Positions 10,814-20,621 of a stretch of DNA of 64,000 bases are shown one piece after another (position 1 is the stretch's first letter; each line of letters starts with the position of its first letter). The notes under the pieces were generated by a model. That model was not told the DNA's origin and did not search any database. It was given only the letters and a program-made list of their open reading frames with translations. Source of the stretch: Celeribacter persicus. GTDB lineage: Bacteria > Pseudomonadota > Alphaproteobacteria > Rhodobacterales > Rhodobacteraceae. Made by a program: the position numbers and the translations under genes. The stretch covers positions 62,001-126,000 of the forward strand of contig NZ_QAOH01000006.1 in the NCBI RefSeq assembly GCF_003050785.1. Direction: 5' to 3'.

Positions 10814-11950
10814 TCAGGGCAGCCCGGTCAAATAGTCCGGATGCCACCGAAGCGCGATGATCAGGCACAGAAGTGTCACGATCCATCTGCCGCCGGAGTT
10901 GCGCCGGAGCCAACCGACATGCGTGGCCGCGATGAACAGCACCGTCAGGCAAAACGCCTGTAGACTTAGCCACCGGCCCCAATCAATCGCCACGAAATAC
11001 AGCGGCAGAATCGGCACAACGCCACAGAGGATCAAAAACAATCCACGTCTGACGGGCCGCACATCCGCCACAAAGAACGCATAGGGCAGACTCCAAAGCA
11101 CGGCCCCCAGGCCGAAATACAGCATGTTCCGCTCGCTCCGGGCCGTGTGCAAGAGCGCCAGATGATCTTTCATCTCCGCCGCAGCCCAGGAGATTGCCCC
11201 CGCGCAGAAGGTTTCCGGAACATCCCGCTGCAACAGAGGCTCACAAAGCTGCGCGACGTTGTCGACATTTCGGAACACAAGGGCGAAACAGAAACCTGCG
11301 CCCCCGAGCAGCAACACGATCCCGGTCGTAATAAGGACGGGGCGCGTCGGTCGTCCGATATCTTCACGTGATCGCAACACGGCCCAAGAGATCGCCATGA
11401 AAACCGGCAAGAGAAATGCCATGGCTTCATGCGCCCAGACCGACAGAACCATGAGCGCACCGGAAAGGTGATAGAGCCAGAGCTTCTGCTTTTGCAGTGC
11501 TCCCAGAGCACAAAACAGTGCAAGCGCGCCCAGAATTTCCTTGCGAAAGGTTGCCTCATGTTCAGCGCACCAGAACACCAGAGAAAAGGCCGGGGAGAGG
11601 AAAAGCAACGCGGACATGGCATCCTGTGGCAGACGCCATAACACGCGCGCCATCACCACAAGCAGAGCCAGTCCCAGAACGGCCTGCGTCGCGATCACGA
11701 CAGCCACCGGAGACACAGCGGTCACATCAGACAGCCAAAGGAAAACCTCCCCCACGACACCACGCCGCACGGGACCTCCATGCATGTGAATGAGCCAGTC
11801 GCCCTGACGAAAATCCGAACCGCCGTTTTTCCAGTCCCCGGTGAGACTGGAGATGAATGACGCGAGGCAGAAGAGCAACACAAGGAAGAGAAGCGCACGA
11901 TAGGCCATGCGCCCAGCTCTGTCCGCGTCCCAAGGGAACCCGCTCTTCAT
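10814..11950 (-). CDS. Polytopic integral membrane protein of unknown function
   Basis: I do not recognise the family. The 378-residue translation has about ten hydrophobic segments, starting with RALLFLVLLFCLASFISSL, and a charged loop containing FWCAEHEATFRKEI. Such layouts occur in EpsG-like and glycosyltransferase-associated membrane proteins, but there is no catalytic motif I can name. I choose the ATG at 11950 because the upstream extension is arginine-rich and not membrane-like. The gene is convergent with moaA with no intergenic base, and lies 37 bp downstream of the M20 amidohydrolase in the same direction. Confidence 0.7.
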   Translation of the reverse strand: MKSGFPWDADRAGRMAYRALLFLVLLFCLASFISSLTGDWKNGGSDFRQGDWLIHMHGGPVRRGVVGEVFLWLSDVTAVSPVAVVIATQAVLGLALLVVMARVLWRLPQDAMSALLFLSPAFSLVFWCAEHEATFRKEILGALALFCALGALQKQKLWLYHLSGALMVLSVWAHEAMAFLLPVFMAISWAVLRSREDIGRPTRPVLITTGIVLLLGGAGFCFALVFRNVDNVAQLCEPLLQRDVPETFCAGAISWAAAEMKDHLALLHTARSERNMLYFGLGAVLWSLPYAFFVADVRPVRRGLFLILCGVVPILPLYFVAIDWGRWLSLQAFCLTVLFIAATHVGWLRRNSGGRWIVTLLCLIIALRWHPDYLTGLP

Positions 11951-11987
11951 ATGAGGCCCGTTCGTCACATGATGAGCCTCATCGGGA

Positions 11988-13151
11988 TCACGCCGCCGGC
12001 AAGCGGCTTTCCACCATCTCGGCATACCACGAACACCCCGCAGGCAGGGCCTCGTCATTGAACATATATTTCGGGTGATGCACCGGCGCGCCCGGACCGT
12101 TGCCGACGATGATATAGGCGCCGGGGCGTTCCTCCAGCATATAGGCGAAATCCTCGCCCCCCATCACCAGCGGATATTCCTCGCAGCCGCCCGACACTTT
12201 GGTCGCCGCTTCGATCGCGTATTCGGTTTCGCGGTCGTGATTCACCATGACCGGATAACCCAGATGATAATCGACCACGATATCAGCGCCAAAAGTCGCC
12301 CCGATCCCGGCACAAATCTCTTTCAGACGATCCTCCGCCTGTTTGCGCACGTCCGCATCCAGCGTGCGCACAGTGCCTTTCAGCATGACCTGCGCGGGCA
12401 GGACGTTGTGCGCCTTGGATGAACTTTCGACCGTACAGACGGAAACGACCACCTGTTTCGTCGGGTCCACATTGCGCGAGGCAATGGTCTGAAGCGCAAT
12501 CACCAGATGCGCCGCCGTCACCGTGCTGTCCACCGTCTCATGCGGTTTCGCGGCATGACCGCCCCTGCCCTTCACATAGATCTCGAACTCGTCGGCGGCG
12601 GCAAAGAACGGGCCGGGACGGATCGCGAATGTCCCCGTCGGAAGGTTCGGCCAGTTGTGCATGCCGTAGACCTCGTCGATGCCGAAACGCTCCATCAACC
12701 CCTCTTCGCACATCACCCGGCCACCGCCGCCGCCCTCTTCGGCAGGTTGGAAAATCACCACGGCGGTGCCGTCGAAATTCCGGGTTTCGCACAGATATTT
12801 CGCCGCGCCCAGAAGCATCGCCGTGTGACCGTCATGGCCGCAGGCATGCATCACGCCGGGATTTTTAGAGGCGTATTCGGAGCCGGTTTCCTCAAAGATC
12901 GGCAGCGCATCCATATCGGCGCGCAGCCCCACGGTGCGGCCCTTGCTGTCCGTTTTGCCCTTGATCACCCCGACGACGCCGGTCTTGGCCATTCCCTCGA
13001 CCACCTCGTCACAGCCGAACTCGCGCAAAAGGTCCGCCACTTTCTTCGAGGTGCGCGGCAGGTCGAATTGCAATTCGGGGTGAGCATGGATGTCTCGTCG
13101 CCAAGCGGTGATTTCGGGAAGCAATTCGGCGAGGCGGTTCTTGATCGGCAT
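11988..13151 (-). CDS. M20 family metallo-amidohydrolase (hippurate hydrolase / N-acyl-amino acid amidohydrolase type)
   Basis: This 387-residue protein has the M20D pattern. An RRDIHAHPEL start is followed by LRADMDALPI and HACGHDGHTAMLLGAA, the metal-binding HxCGHDxH block. FQPAEEGGGGG carries the catalytic and bridging glutamates, then YGMHNWPNLPTG and MGGEDFAYMLEERPGAYI follow. Relatives release amino acids from hippurate, N-acetyl or other N-acyl amino acids. It is divergent from an oligopeptide-type ABC importer, which suggests processing of imported amides or peptides. A second M20 gene lies at 21961-23148, on the far side of that importer. Confidence 0.9.
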   Translation of the reverse strand: MPIKNRLAELLPEITAWRRDIHAHPELQFDLPRTSKKVADLLREFGCDEVVEGMAKTGVVGVIKGKTDSKGRTVGLRADMDALPIFEETGSEYASKNPGVMHACGHDGHTAMLLGAAKYLCETRNFDGTAVVIFQPAEEGGGGGRVMCEEGLMERFGIDEVYGMHNWPNLPTGTFAIRPGPFFAAADEFEIYVKGRGGHAAKPHETVDSTVTAAHLVIALQTIASRNVDPTKQVVVSVCTVESSSKAHNVLPAQVMLKGTVRTLDADVRKQAEDRLKEICAGIGATFGADIVVDYHLGYPVMVNHDRETEYAIEAATKVSGGCEEYPLVMGGEDFAYMLEERPGAYIIVGNGPGAPVHHPKYMFNDEALPAGCSWYAEMVESRLPAA

Positions 13152-13492
13152 ATCGGTCTCCGGCGGAGTAGGATGAGGGTGTTCGTAGTAAGGGCCAACA
13201 TTCTGGCTCCCTGTAACCCGACGCCTTGGGCACAACCGAGGCAAGATGCGTTTTGGCACACCCCCCTGATCGCGCCCCATGTCGCGGGGTTTGTTCCGAG
13301 CGTGATCGCGCTTTGCACAGAGGTCAAGCAGATGTGCCTCACAATTTATCCATTGGTAAAAAAAGTTGCACTTTCGGGCACCTTGCCCCTTGCGCCCTCA
13401 AAAAGAGGTGATACCGTTTTGTCATACCGACTTCGGACCAACCGGAGCGGAAACATAATAACAAAGAAAACCAACAGTTTGGGGGTCACCGT
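13152..13492. other. Divergent promoter region between M20 amidohydrolase and ABC importer operon
   Basis: This 341-bp interval must hold the promoters of both the minus-strand amidohydrolase and the plus-strand transporter operon. The part nearest the importer (about 13340-13480) is AT-richer. A GGGGG ribosome binding site precedes the importer start. I could not identify a clear operator, riboswitch or small gene. Confidence 0.5.
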
Positions 13493-14551
13493 ATGGCCGA
13501 TGGGGCCGCACCCGTACTCAATGTCCGGGACCTGAAGACCGTTTTCAAAACGCGGTCGGGGTCCGTTCATGCCGTCAATTCCGTGTCTTTCTCGCTCAAG
13601 CCTGGTGAATTATTGGGCGTTGTTGGCGAATCCGGCTCCGGCAAGTCGGTGACCATGATGTCGCTGATCGGTCTGATCCCCTCGCCTCCCGCGCAGGTCT
13701 CGGGAGCGGGTGTCGATTTCGGCGGCACCGACCTGCTCAAGGCTTCCGACGATGAGTTACGCAAAATCCGTGGTGCCCGCATCGGCTTCGTGTTTCAGGA
13801 CCCGATGACCTCGCTGAACCCGGTGTTCACGGTCGGCTATCAGATCATGGAACCGCTGCGCAAACATATGAAGATGTCTAGGGCGCAGGCGCGCGGGCGG
13901 GCGAAGGAACTGCTCGAACTCGTCGGCATCCCCGATGCGGAGCGCCGCCTGTCGGATTTCCCGCATCAGTTTTCCGGCGGCATGCGACAACGGGTGATGA
14001 TCGCCATCGCGCTGGCCTGCGATCCCGAGGTGCTGATCGCCGACGAGCCGACCACCGCGCTTGACGTCACCATTCAGGCGCAGATTCTCGAACTGATGCA
14101 TGAGTTGCGCGCAAAACTCGGCATGGCGGTGATCTGGATTACCCACGATCTGGGCGTGATCGCCGGGATCGCCGACCGGGTTCTGGTGATGTATGGCGGA
14201 CAGATCGTCGAACATGCGCCGGTGCGCGAGTTGTTCAAACATCCGCGCCATCCCTACACCCGCGCTCTGCTCAAAACCGTGCCCTCCGTGCGTGGCGAAC
14301 GGGCCGAGCGGCTTGAGGTGATCGAAGGCCAGCCACCGATCCTGCGCGCAGAACCGTCGAGCTGTTCCTTCGCCGCACGCTGCCCCTTTGCCTTCGCACG
14401 TTGCCTGTCCGAGAACCCGGCACGGTTCGACGTCGGACCGGGCCATGATGCCGCCTGTTTTTACGATTTCGAAGCCGGAGCGCCCAGAGCCACGGTCAGC
14501 GCCGCCGCCGTCGGCAGGCCCGAATTCGAGGGAGGTGCCCATGCTGGATGA
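13493..14551 (+). CDS. Oligopeptide/dipeptide-type ABC importer ATPase (OppD/DppD family)
   Basis: This 352-residue ATPase has a Walker A ([14 protein letters not shown]), Q-loop ([12 protein letters not shown]), signature ([15 protein letters not shown]) and Walker B ([14 protein letters not shown]), then a switch histidine in WITHDLGV. The C-terminal oligopeptide-specific region with [12 protein letters not shown] contributes cysteines typical of the Opp/Dpp ATPase tail. It opens a five-gene operon of ATPase, ATPase, binding protein, permease and permease, which energises uptake of small peptides or similar solutes across the inner membrane. Its end overlaps the next gene by 11 bp. Confidence 0.93.
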   Translation: MADGAAPVLNVRDLKTVFKTRSGSVHAVNSVSFSLKPGELLGVVGESGSGKSVTMMSLIGLIPSPPAQVSGAGVDFGGTDLLKASDDELRKIRGARIGFVFQDPMTSLNPVFTVGYQIMEPLRKHMKMSRAQARGRAKELLELVGIPDAERRLSDFPHQFSGGMRQRVMIAIALACDPEVLIADEPTTALDVTIQAQILELMHELRAKLGMAVIWITHDLGVIAGIADRVLVMYGGQIVEHAPVRELFKHPRHPYTRALLKTVPSVRGERAERLEVIEGQPPILRAEPSSCSFAARCPFAFARCLSENPARFDVGPGHDAACFYDFEAGAPRATVSAAAVGRPEFEGGAHAG

Positions 14552-15539
14552 CACCAAATCGAACAAGGTTCTGGTTGAGGTCCGGGACCTGAAAATGCAT
14601 TTCCCGATCCATGCGGGCGTGCTCAGGAAACGCGTGGGCGAGGTGAAAGCCGTCGACGGGATTTCCTTTGACATTTACGAAGGTGAAACGCTTGGCCTCG
14701 TGGGTGAAAGCGGCTGCGGCAAATCCACCGCCGGACGCGCGATCCTGCGGCTTTACGACATCACCGAGGGCACGATCAGGATCGACGGGGTGGAGATCGG
14801 CCACACGCCGCAGCCCGACCTGCGCAAGATGCGCCCGACCATGCAGATGGTATTTCAGGACCCGCAGGCCTCACTCAACCCGCGCATGTCCGTGGCGGCG
14901 ATCATCGGCGAGCCTCTGGACGAACATGCCAGACTCTCGAAAGCGGAGAAGCGCGAAAAGGTGCTCTCTCTGATGGACGCAGTGGGGCTAAACCGCGACT
15001 TCGCCAACCGTTATCCGCATGAGTTTTCCGGCGGTCAGCGCCAGCGGATCGGCATCGCCCGCGCGCTGGCGCTCAATCCGAAATTCATCGTCTGCGACGA
15101 ACCGATCGCCGCGCTCGATGTGTCGATTCAGGCGCAGGTGGTGAACCTTCTGGAAGATTTGCAGGAAGAGTTCGGCCTGACCTACCTCTTCATTTCTCAC
15201 GACCTGTCGATGGTGCGCCATATCGCGGACCGGGTGGCGGTGATGTATCTCGGGCGCGTCGTGGAGCTTGCCTCCCGCGAGACGCTGTTTGCCGATCCGA
15301 AACACCCCTACACGCAGGCGCTTTTGTCCGCCGTCCCCGAGCCCGATCCGTGGCTTGAGGAAAAGGTCGAGCGCATTCTTTTGCAGGGTGACGTGCCCTC
15401 GCCGTCCAACCCGCCGAAAGGCTGCAATTTCTGCACCCGCTGCCCGCAGGTCATGGACATCTGCCGCGAGATCGACCCGCTGGGTCAGGAGATCGCACCG
15501 GGGCATCAGGTGACCTGTCACCTGTACCAAACGACCTGA
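14541..15539 (+). CDS. Oligopeptide/dipeptide-type ABC importer ATPase (OppF/DppF family)
   Basis: The second ATPase of the importer has 332 residues. It shows Walker A ([16 protein letters not shown]), Q-loop ([12 protein letters not shown]), signature ([15 protein letters not shown]), Walker B ([14 protein letters not shown]) and switch ([12 protein letters not shown]). The C-terminal cysteine-containing tail reads [14 protein letters not shown]. The ATG at 14541 is selected because GGGAGG sits just upstream; it overlaps the first ATPase by 11 bp, implying translational coupling and a heterodimeric ATPase pair. Substrate specificity cannot be assigned. Confidence 0.93.
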   Translation: MLDDTKSNKVLVEVRDLKMHFPIHAGVLRKRVGEVKAVDGISFDIYEGETLGLVGESGCGKSTAGRAILRLYDITEGTIRIDGVEIGHTPQPDLRKMRPTMQMVFQDPQASLNPRMSVAAIIGEPLDEHARLSKAEKREKVLSLMDAVGLNRDFANRYPHEFSGGQRQRIGIARALALNPKFIVCDEPIAALDVSIQAQVVNLLEDLQEEFGLTYLFISHDLSMVRHIADRVAVMYLGRVVELASRETLFADPKHPYTQALLSAVPEPDPWLEEKVERILLQGDVPSPSNPPKGCNFCTRCPQVMDICREIDPLGQEIAPGHQVTCHLYQTT

Positions 15540-15598
15540 GAGAGCGCCACCAAGGCGCCGGTTTCGAGGACAAGAGCATCCAACAAGGAGAGGTTAAA

Positions 15599-17311
15599 AT
15601 GAATATCAAGACTGCCCTGATGGGCACCGTTTTGGGAACCGTCGCAGGGTTCGCCATGGCCCCGGCCGCGTTTGCGGAACGTGGCTCCGACGGCCATGTG
15701 AACATCATCTACTGGCAAGCGCCCTCGACGATGAACCCCTATCTGTCGGGCGGCACCAAAGAGCTTGAAGTCGGCTCGCTCGTGCTGGAACCGCTGGCAC
15801 GTTATGATGCGGAAGGCAACATGGTGCCCTTCCTCGCCGAATCCGTACCGACCGTGGAGAACGGTGGCGTCTCCGAAGATCTGATGAACGTCACATGGAA
15901 GCTCAAGGAAGGCCTGCTGTGGTCCGATGGCAAGCCGCTGACCTCCGAGGATGTGCGTTTCACCTGGGAATACTGCACCTCCGAGGGTGGCGGCTGTTCC
16001 CAATCCGAGAAATACAATGACGTCACAGATGTGGAAATCGTCGACGACCTGACCGTGATCGTGCATTTCGGCGTACCGAAACCCTTCCCCTACGGGCCGT
16101 TCGTGGGCAATCAGGCCCCGATCATCCAGAAGGCGCAGTTCGCCGATTGCACCGGCGAAGCCATGGCCTCCTGCACCGATCAGAACTTTGCTCCCATCGG
16201 CACCGGCCCCTTCGTCGTGGACGAATTCAAGACCAATGACGTGGTGTCCATGTCCGCCAACCCGAACTACCGCGATCCGGCGAAACCGGCGTTTGCGACC
16301 GCGACCGTCAAGGGCGGTGGCGATGCGGCGGCTGCGGGTCGTTCGGTGCTTGAGACCGGCGAGTTCGATTACGCATGGAACCTGCAACTCGCCCCTGATG
16401 TGCTTGCCGACATGGAGAGCAAGGGCAAGGGCAAGCTGGTCTCCGCCTTCGGCACCCTCGTCGAACGCATCATGGTGAACTACACCGATCCCGATCCGGC
16501 GCTTGGCGACAAACGAGCCACCGCCGCGCATCCGCACCCGATCCTGTCGGACAAATCCGTGCGTCAGGCGCTCTCGATGGCGATCGACCGCGAGCTTCTT
16601 GTGGAAATCGGCTATGGGGCCGCGGGTAAAGTGACCTGTAACGTTCTGCCGGCGCCTGCGATCTACGCCTCCACCGCCAATGACGCCTGCATGGTGCAGG
16701 ACATCGAAGGCGCGAAAGCCCTGCTCGAAGCAGATGGCTGGGTCATGGGTTCCGACGGCATCCGCGAAAAGGATGGCAAGAAACTCTCACTACTGTTCCA
16801 GACCTCCACCAACGCCGTGCGTCAGGATTTCCAGGCGATCATCAAACAGTGGTGGAACGAGATCGGCGTCGAGGTCGAGTTGCGCAACATCGACAGCTCT
16901 GTGTTCTTCGGTGGCGACGCGGGTTCCCCGGACACGTTCCAGAAGTTCTTCGCGGATGTGGAAATGTACGCCAACAACTTCGACGGCACCGACCCGGAAG
17001 CCTACATGGCCAACTGGGAGTGCAAACAGGCACCGCGTCCGGAAACGCAATGGCAGGGCAACAACATGCCGCGCTACTGCACCGAAGAATATGACGCTCT
17101 GGTCGCGGAAATGGCCAAGACCGGCGATCTTGAAAAGCGCGCCGAGCTGGCAAAAACCATGAACGATATGCTGATGCAGGACTACGCGATCATCCCGCTG
17201 GTCTATCGCGGCCGTGTCTCCGCCGCGTCTAACACGCTGGGCGGGGTCGAGATCAATGCGTGGGATTCCGAGCTCTGGAATGCCGCCGACTGGTATCGCA
17301 TCAAAGAGTAA
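15599..17311 (+). CDS. Family 5 extracellular (periplasmic) solute-binding protein of the ABC importer
   Basis: This 570-residue protein has a signal peptide ending near residue 26 (MAPAAFA then ERG). The mature part has the type-5 solute-binding pattern: VLEPLARYDAEGNMVPFLAES, WKLKEGLLWSDGKPLTSEDVRFTWEY and IGTGPFVVDEFKTND. Relatives bind peptides, but also opines, nickel or sugars. Several cysteine pairs in the mature domain may form periplasmic disulfides. It sits between the ATPase pair and the two permeases. The AAGGAGAGG ribosome binding site is strong, fitting high expression of the binding protein. Confidence 0.93.
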   Translation: MNIKTALMGTVLGTVAGFAMAPAAFAERGSDGHVNIIYWQAPSTMNPYLSGGTKELEVGSLVLEPLARYDAEGNMVPFLAESVPTVENGGVSEDLMNVTWKLKEGLLWSDGKPLTSEDVRFTWEYCTSEGGGCSQSEKYNDVTDVEIVDDLTVIVHFGVPKPFPYGPFVGNQAPIIQKAQFADCTGEAMASCTDQNFAPIGTGPFVVDEFKTNDVVSMSANPNYRDPAKPAFATATVKGGGDAAAAGRSVLETGEFDYAWNLQLAPDVLADMESKGKGKLVSAFGTLVERIMVNYTDPDPALGDKRATAAHPHPILSDKSVRQALSMAIDRELLVEIGYGAAGKVTCNVLPAPAIYASTANDACMVQDIEGAKALLEADGWVMGSDGIREKDGKKLSLLFQTSTNAVRQDFQAIIKQWWNEIGVEVELRNIDSSVFFGGDAGSPDTFQKFFADVEMYANNFDGTDPEAYMANWECKQAPRPETQWQGNNMPRYCTEEYDALVAEMAKTGDLEKRAELAKTMNDMLMQDYAIIPLVYRGRVSAASNTLGGVEINAWDSELWNAADWYRIKE

Positions 17312-17389
17312 TCTCTTTTCGGGCGTCCCCTCCCCGCGAGGACGGGGCGCCCTCTCCCAAGACAAAAGACCTGAACCGAGGCGCCGCCT

Positions 17390-18397
17390 ATGCTCCATTA
17401 CACGATCCGTCGTCTACTCCTCGCCATTCCGACGCTTCTGTTCATCTCTTTGGTGATCTTCCTTTTGCTGGATCTTGCCCCCGGCGATCCGATGGCCTCC
17501 ATCCCGCTCACGGTGCCCCCGGAGGTGAAGGAGCGGATGCGCGAAGCTCTGGGCCTCGGCGAGCCGGTGCATATCCGCTTCCTGAACTGGCTTTACCAGT
17601 TCTTCATCGTGGAGCCGCAGGTGGCTTTCGATCATCTCTTCGGCACGGATTTTTCCGAGGGCAAACAACGGATCATTTCCTTCCAGTCCCGCTCACCCGT
17701 CATGTCCGTCGTCGCCGAACGTATGCCGCAAACGCTCTGGGTCGTGGGTCTTTCCTATGTTTTCGCCACGCTCATCGCCGTACCGATCGGCATCATTTCC
17801 GCCTACCGGCAATATAGCTGGTTCGATCAGCTCGGCACCTTCGTGTCGATGATCGGGTTCTCCATCCCGACCTTCTTTTCCGGCGTGCTGCTGATCGTGA
17901 TCTTCTCCGTCACCTTGGGCTGGTTCCCCTCGATCTACGACACAACGCACGAAGTCACCGACTGGTCTTCCTTCGTCTTCCAGATGAAACAAATGGCCAT
18001 GCCGGTTTTCGTTCTCACGCTGTACAACGCAGCCCAGGTCAGCCGCTTCATGCGCGCCTCCATGCTCGACAACCTCAATCAGGATTACGTCCGCACCGCC
18101 CGCGCCAAAGGCATGTCGGAGAAAGTCGTCGTCCTGCTGCACGTGCTGCGCAACTCGATGATCCCGGTCGTCACCGTGATCGCGCTCGGCGTGCCCTCGA
18201 TCTTCGGCGGGGCGATCATCACCGAGCAGGTGTTTCAGGTGAACGGCCTCGGCCAGATGCTGATCACCGCGATCTACGCCTCGGACGCGCCGATGGTGCA
18301 AACACTGACCTTCATCTTCGCTGTGCTCATCGTGCTCTTCAATCTCATCGCGGACATCCTCTACGGCATTCTCGATCCGCGCATCCGCTACGACTAA
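17390..18397 (+). CDS. ABC importer permease, OppB/DppB family
   Basis: The 335-residue permease begins with the OppB-type N-terminus (YTIRRLLLAIPTLLFISLVIFLLLDLAPGDP). It carries six predicted transmembrane helices and a C-terminal binding-protein-dependent transport domain. The EAA-like coupling loop is visible as DYVRTARAKGMSEKVVVLLHVLRNS. The last residues GILDPRIRYD are the family's usual terminus. It forms the translocation pore with the next gene product, 12 bp downstream. Confidence 0.93.
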   Translation: MLHYTIRRLLLAIPTLLFISLVIFLLLDLAPGDPMASIPLTVPPEVKERMREALGLGEPVHIRFLNWLYQFFIVEPQVAFDHLFGTDFSEGKQRIISFQSRSPVMSVVAERMPQTLWVVGLSYVFATLIAVPIGIISAYRQYSWFDQLGTFVSMIGFSIPTFFSGVLLIVIFSVTLGWFPSIYDTTHEVTDWSSFVFQMKQMAMPVFVLTLYNAAQVSRFMRASMLDNLNQDYVRTARAKGMSEKVVVLLHVLRNSMIPVVTVIALGVPSIFGGAIITEQVFQVNGLGQMLITAIYASDAPMVQTLTFIFAVLIVLFNLIADILYGILDPRIRYD

Positions 18398-18409
18398 GGG
18401 AGGTTGATC

Positions 18410-19327
18410 ATGTCAGACGCAACCGTGACCACCACCGTCAAACCGAAAGCTCCCCGCAACCAGTGGTGGGATGTCTGGGACCAGTTCAAGACCCACAAGG
18501 GCGCCATGGCGGGGCTGATCTTCTTCGTCTTCATCGTGCTGGCAGTCTACCTCGGCCCCTTCCTCTGGAAGATCGACCCGACCTATATCGACTTCCGCGC
18601 CCGCAATCAGGGACCGTCTCTGGCGCATCCCTTCGGAGCCGATCAGTTGGGCCGTGACATCCTCGCCCGGATGCTTGCGGGCGGGCAGGTGTCGATTTCC
18701 GTCGGTCTCACCGCCATGATCCTGTCGCTCGTTCTGGGCACTTTCGTCGGCGTCCTCGCAGGCTATTGGAAAAGGCTCGACGGCATGCTGATGCGGCTCA
18801 CCGACCTGTTTCTGGCCCTGCCGCTCCTGCCGCTTCTGATGGTGATCATCATGCTGTTCCGCGATCCCCTGCGGAAGATGTTCGGGCTTGAGGCCGGGAT
18901 TTTCATCCTGATCGTTTTCGTCATCGGCATTACAAGCTGGATGCAGACCGCGCGGATCGTGCGGGGCGACGTGTTGGCGCTCAAGGAACGCGAATACGTG
19001 CTCGCCGCCCGCTCCATCGGCACACCCTCCCGCCGGGTTGTGTTGCGGCACATCCTGCCCAACATCATGTCACCGATCATGGTGTCGGCCACTCTGGGCA
19101 TTGCCAATGCGATCATCACGGAAAGCGCGCTCTCCTTCCTCGGCCTCGGCTTCCCGCCGGATTACCCGACATGGGGACGGCTCTTGTTCGACGCCAAGGA
19201 CATGATCCAGCAATACCCCGAACGCGTGATCTGGCCGGGTCTGGCGATCTCGCTCACCGTGCTGGCGGTGAATTACATCGGCGACGGGCTGCGCGACGCG
19301 CTCGACCCGCGTATTCGTGGCCGGTAA
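18410..19327 (+). CDS. ABC importer permease, OppC/DppC family
   Basis: The 305-residue second permease has the OppC N-terminal helix, then HPFGADQLGRDILARML, typical for this subfamily. Its coupling loop reads REYVLAARSIGTPSRRVVLRHILPN, and it ends GLRDALDPRIRGR. The ATG at 18410 is six bases behind GGGAGG; the TTG two codons earlier is not used. It closes the transporter operon, followed by a strong terminator. Confidence 0.93.
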   Translation: MSDATVTTTVKPKAPRNQWWDVWDQFKTHKGAMAGLIFFVFIVLAVYLGPFLWKIDPTYIDFRARNQGPSLAHPFGADQLGRDILARMLAGGQVSISVGLTAMILSLVLGTFVGVLAGYWKRLDGMLMRLTDLFLALPLLPLLMVIIMLFRDPLRKMFGLEAGIFILIVFVIGITSWMQTARIVRGDVLALKEREYVLAARSIGTPSRRVVLRHILPNIMSPIMVSATLGIANAIITESALSFLGLGFPPDYPTWGRLLFDAKDMIQQYPERVIWPGLAISLTVLAVNYIGDGLRDALDPRIRGR

Positions 19328-19353
19328 CACTTGGGGCAAAATAAAAACAACAG

Positions 19354-19379
19354 ACGCGCCGCACGCCCGGCGCGTTTTT
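19354..19379 (+). terminator. Rho-independent terminator of the ABC importer operon
   Basis: A 7-bp GC-rich stem (ACGCGCC with GGCGCGT) encloses an 8-base loop and runs straight into five T residues, 27 bp after the last permease stop. Confidence 0.9.
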
Positions 19380-19556
19380 CTTTGTTTGCCGCCTCGCTCA
19401 CGAGGCATGACTGCGTTTTCCCAAGACCGGAAACCAGAGAACAATGTTCTCCGCAGTCCTGCCAAACCCATCCAACGAAAGATTGCCACAGCGTATTTCC
19501 TCCGCATATGCAGACGGAAATTCCTCACACATTCCCCTCTCCCGGAGATCTGCGAC

Positions 19557-20621
19557 ATGTATGAAACATTCGGACTGGACATGACCCCGCGTCAGGCCTC
19601 GGTGATCCTTGGGCTCGGGATCGGCGTGCTGTTCGGCGCGCTGGCCGAAGTGTCGCGTTTCTGTTTCCGCCGTGCCGTCGCCGGTCCGCGTAACGAGCGC
19701 GGCGCCGCTGCGGGCGTCTGGCTCGCAGCACTCGCCAGTGCCGTGATCGGCACCCAGATCGCGGTTGCCGAAGGGCTGATTTCCTTCGCTGATCACCGTT
19801 TTCTCGCCCTCGACCTGCCCTGGCTCGCCATCGTGACCGGAGGGCTGATGTTCGGCTCCGGGATGGTTCTGACACGCGGCTGCGTCTCCCGTCTTACCGT
19901 GCTCAGCGGCTCCGGCAATCTCCGCGCCGCCCTTGTGCTCGTGGTCTTTGCCGTGGTCGCACACGCGACGCTCAAGGGCGTACTCGCTCCCGTCCGCACC
20001 ACGCTCGGCAACATCACCGTCCCGCTCGACAGTGCCGCCCTGCCCGGCCCCGCCCTGCTCTGGACCGCGCTGATATCGGGGACGTCCGCGCTTGTCGCGT
20101 GGAAATACGCGAACAGCGGGCGCGATCTGATCCTCGGCGGGCTGATCGGCCTTCTCGTGCCTGCCGCATGGATCGGCACCGGCTTCGTCCTGTTTGACGA
20201 ATTCGATCCGATCGCAATGGAAAGCCTGTCCTTCACCTCACCTTCGGCGGAGACCCTGTTCTGGTCCGTCGCCGCCTCCTCCATCCCTGCGGGGTTCGGC
20301 ACCGGCCTGATCGGCGGTGTCCTTCTGGGGGCTCTCGCCTCGTCGCTGTTGTCTGACCGCTTCCGCTGGCAGAGCTTCGAGAGCCCCCGTCAAACCGGGC
20401 GTTACATGGCGGGCGCGGCACTGATGGGCGTGGGTGGTGTGCTTGCGGGCGGCTGCACCGTCGGCGCGGGGCTTGCGGGTGTGCCGAGCCTATCGCTCGC
20501 CGCCATCCTCGCGCTGATCTCCATCGCTTTGGGTGGCGTACTGACCGCGCGGGTTATCCGAGATGATGTTTCTTTATCCGCCGCAGCCCAAGCCAGACCG
20601 CAAGGACAACCAGCGGAGTGA
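19557..20621 (+). CDS. YeeE/YedE family membrane transporter (thiosulfate/sulfur-compound uptake type)
   Basis: The 354-residue protein has about nine or ten hydrophobic segments and the cysteine motifs of the YeeE/YedE family. These are RGCVSRL in the middle and GGCTVGAGLAG near the C-terminus, within the repeated small-residue helices of this fold. Characterised members import thiosulfate through conserved cysteines, so a sulfur-uptake role is likely but not proven. Translation likely starts at ATG 19557 with GGAG upstream; the in-frame region before it overlaps the importer terminator and is not membrane-like. The 3' end overlaps the convergent DUF3422 gene by 68 bp. Confidence 0.87.
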   Translation: MYETFGLDMTPRQASVILGLGIGVLFGALAEVSRFCFRRAVAGPRNERGAAAGVWLAALASAVIGTQIAVAEGLISFADHRFLALDLPWLAIVTGGLMFGSGMVLTRGCVSRLTVLSGSGNLRAALVLVVFAVVAHATLKGVLAPVRTTLGNITVPLDSAALPGPALLWTALISGTSALVAWKYANSGRDLILGGLIGLLVPAAWIGTGFVLFDEFDPIAMESLSFTSPSAETLFWSVAASSIPAGFGTGLIGGVLLGALASSLLSDRFRWQSFESPRQTGRYMAGAALMGVGGVLAGGCTVGAGLAGVPSLSLAAILALISIALGGVLTARVIRDDVSLSAAAQARPQGQPAE

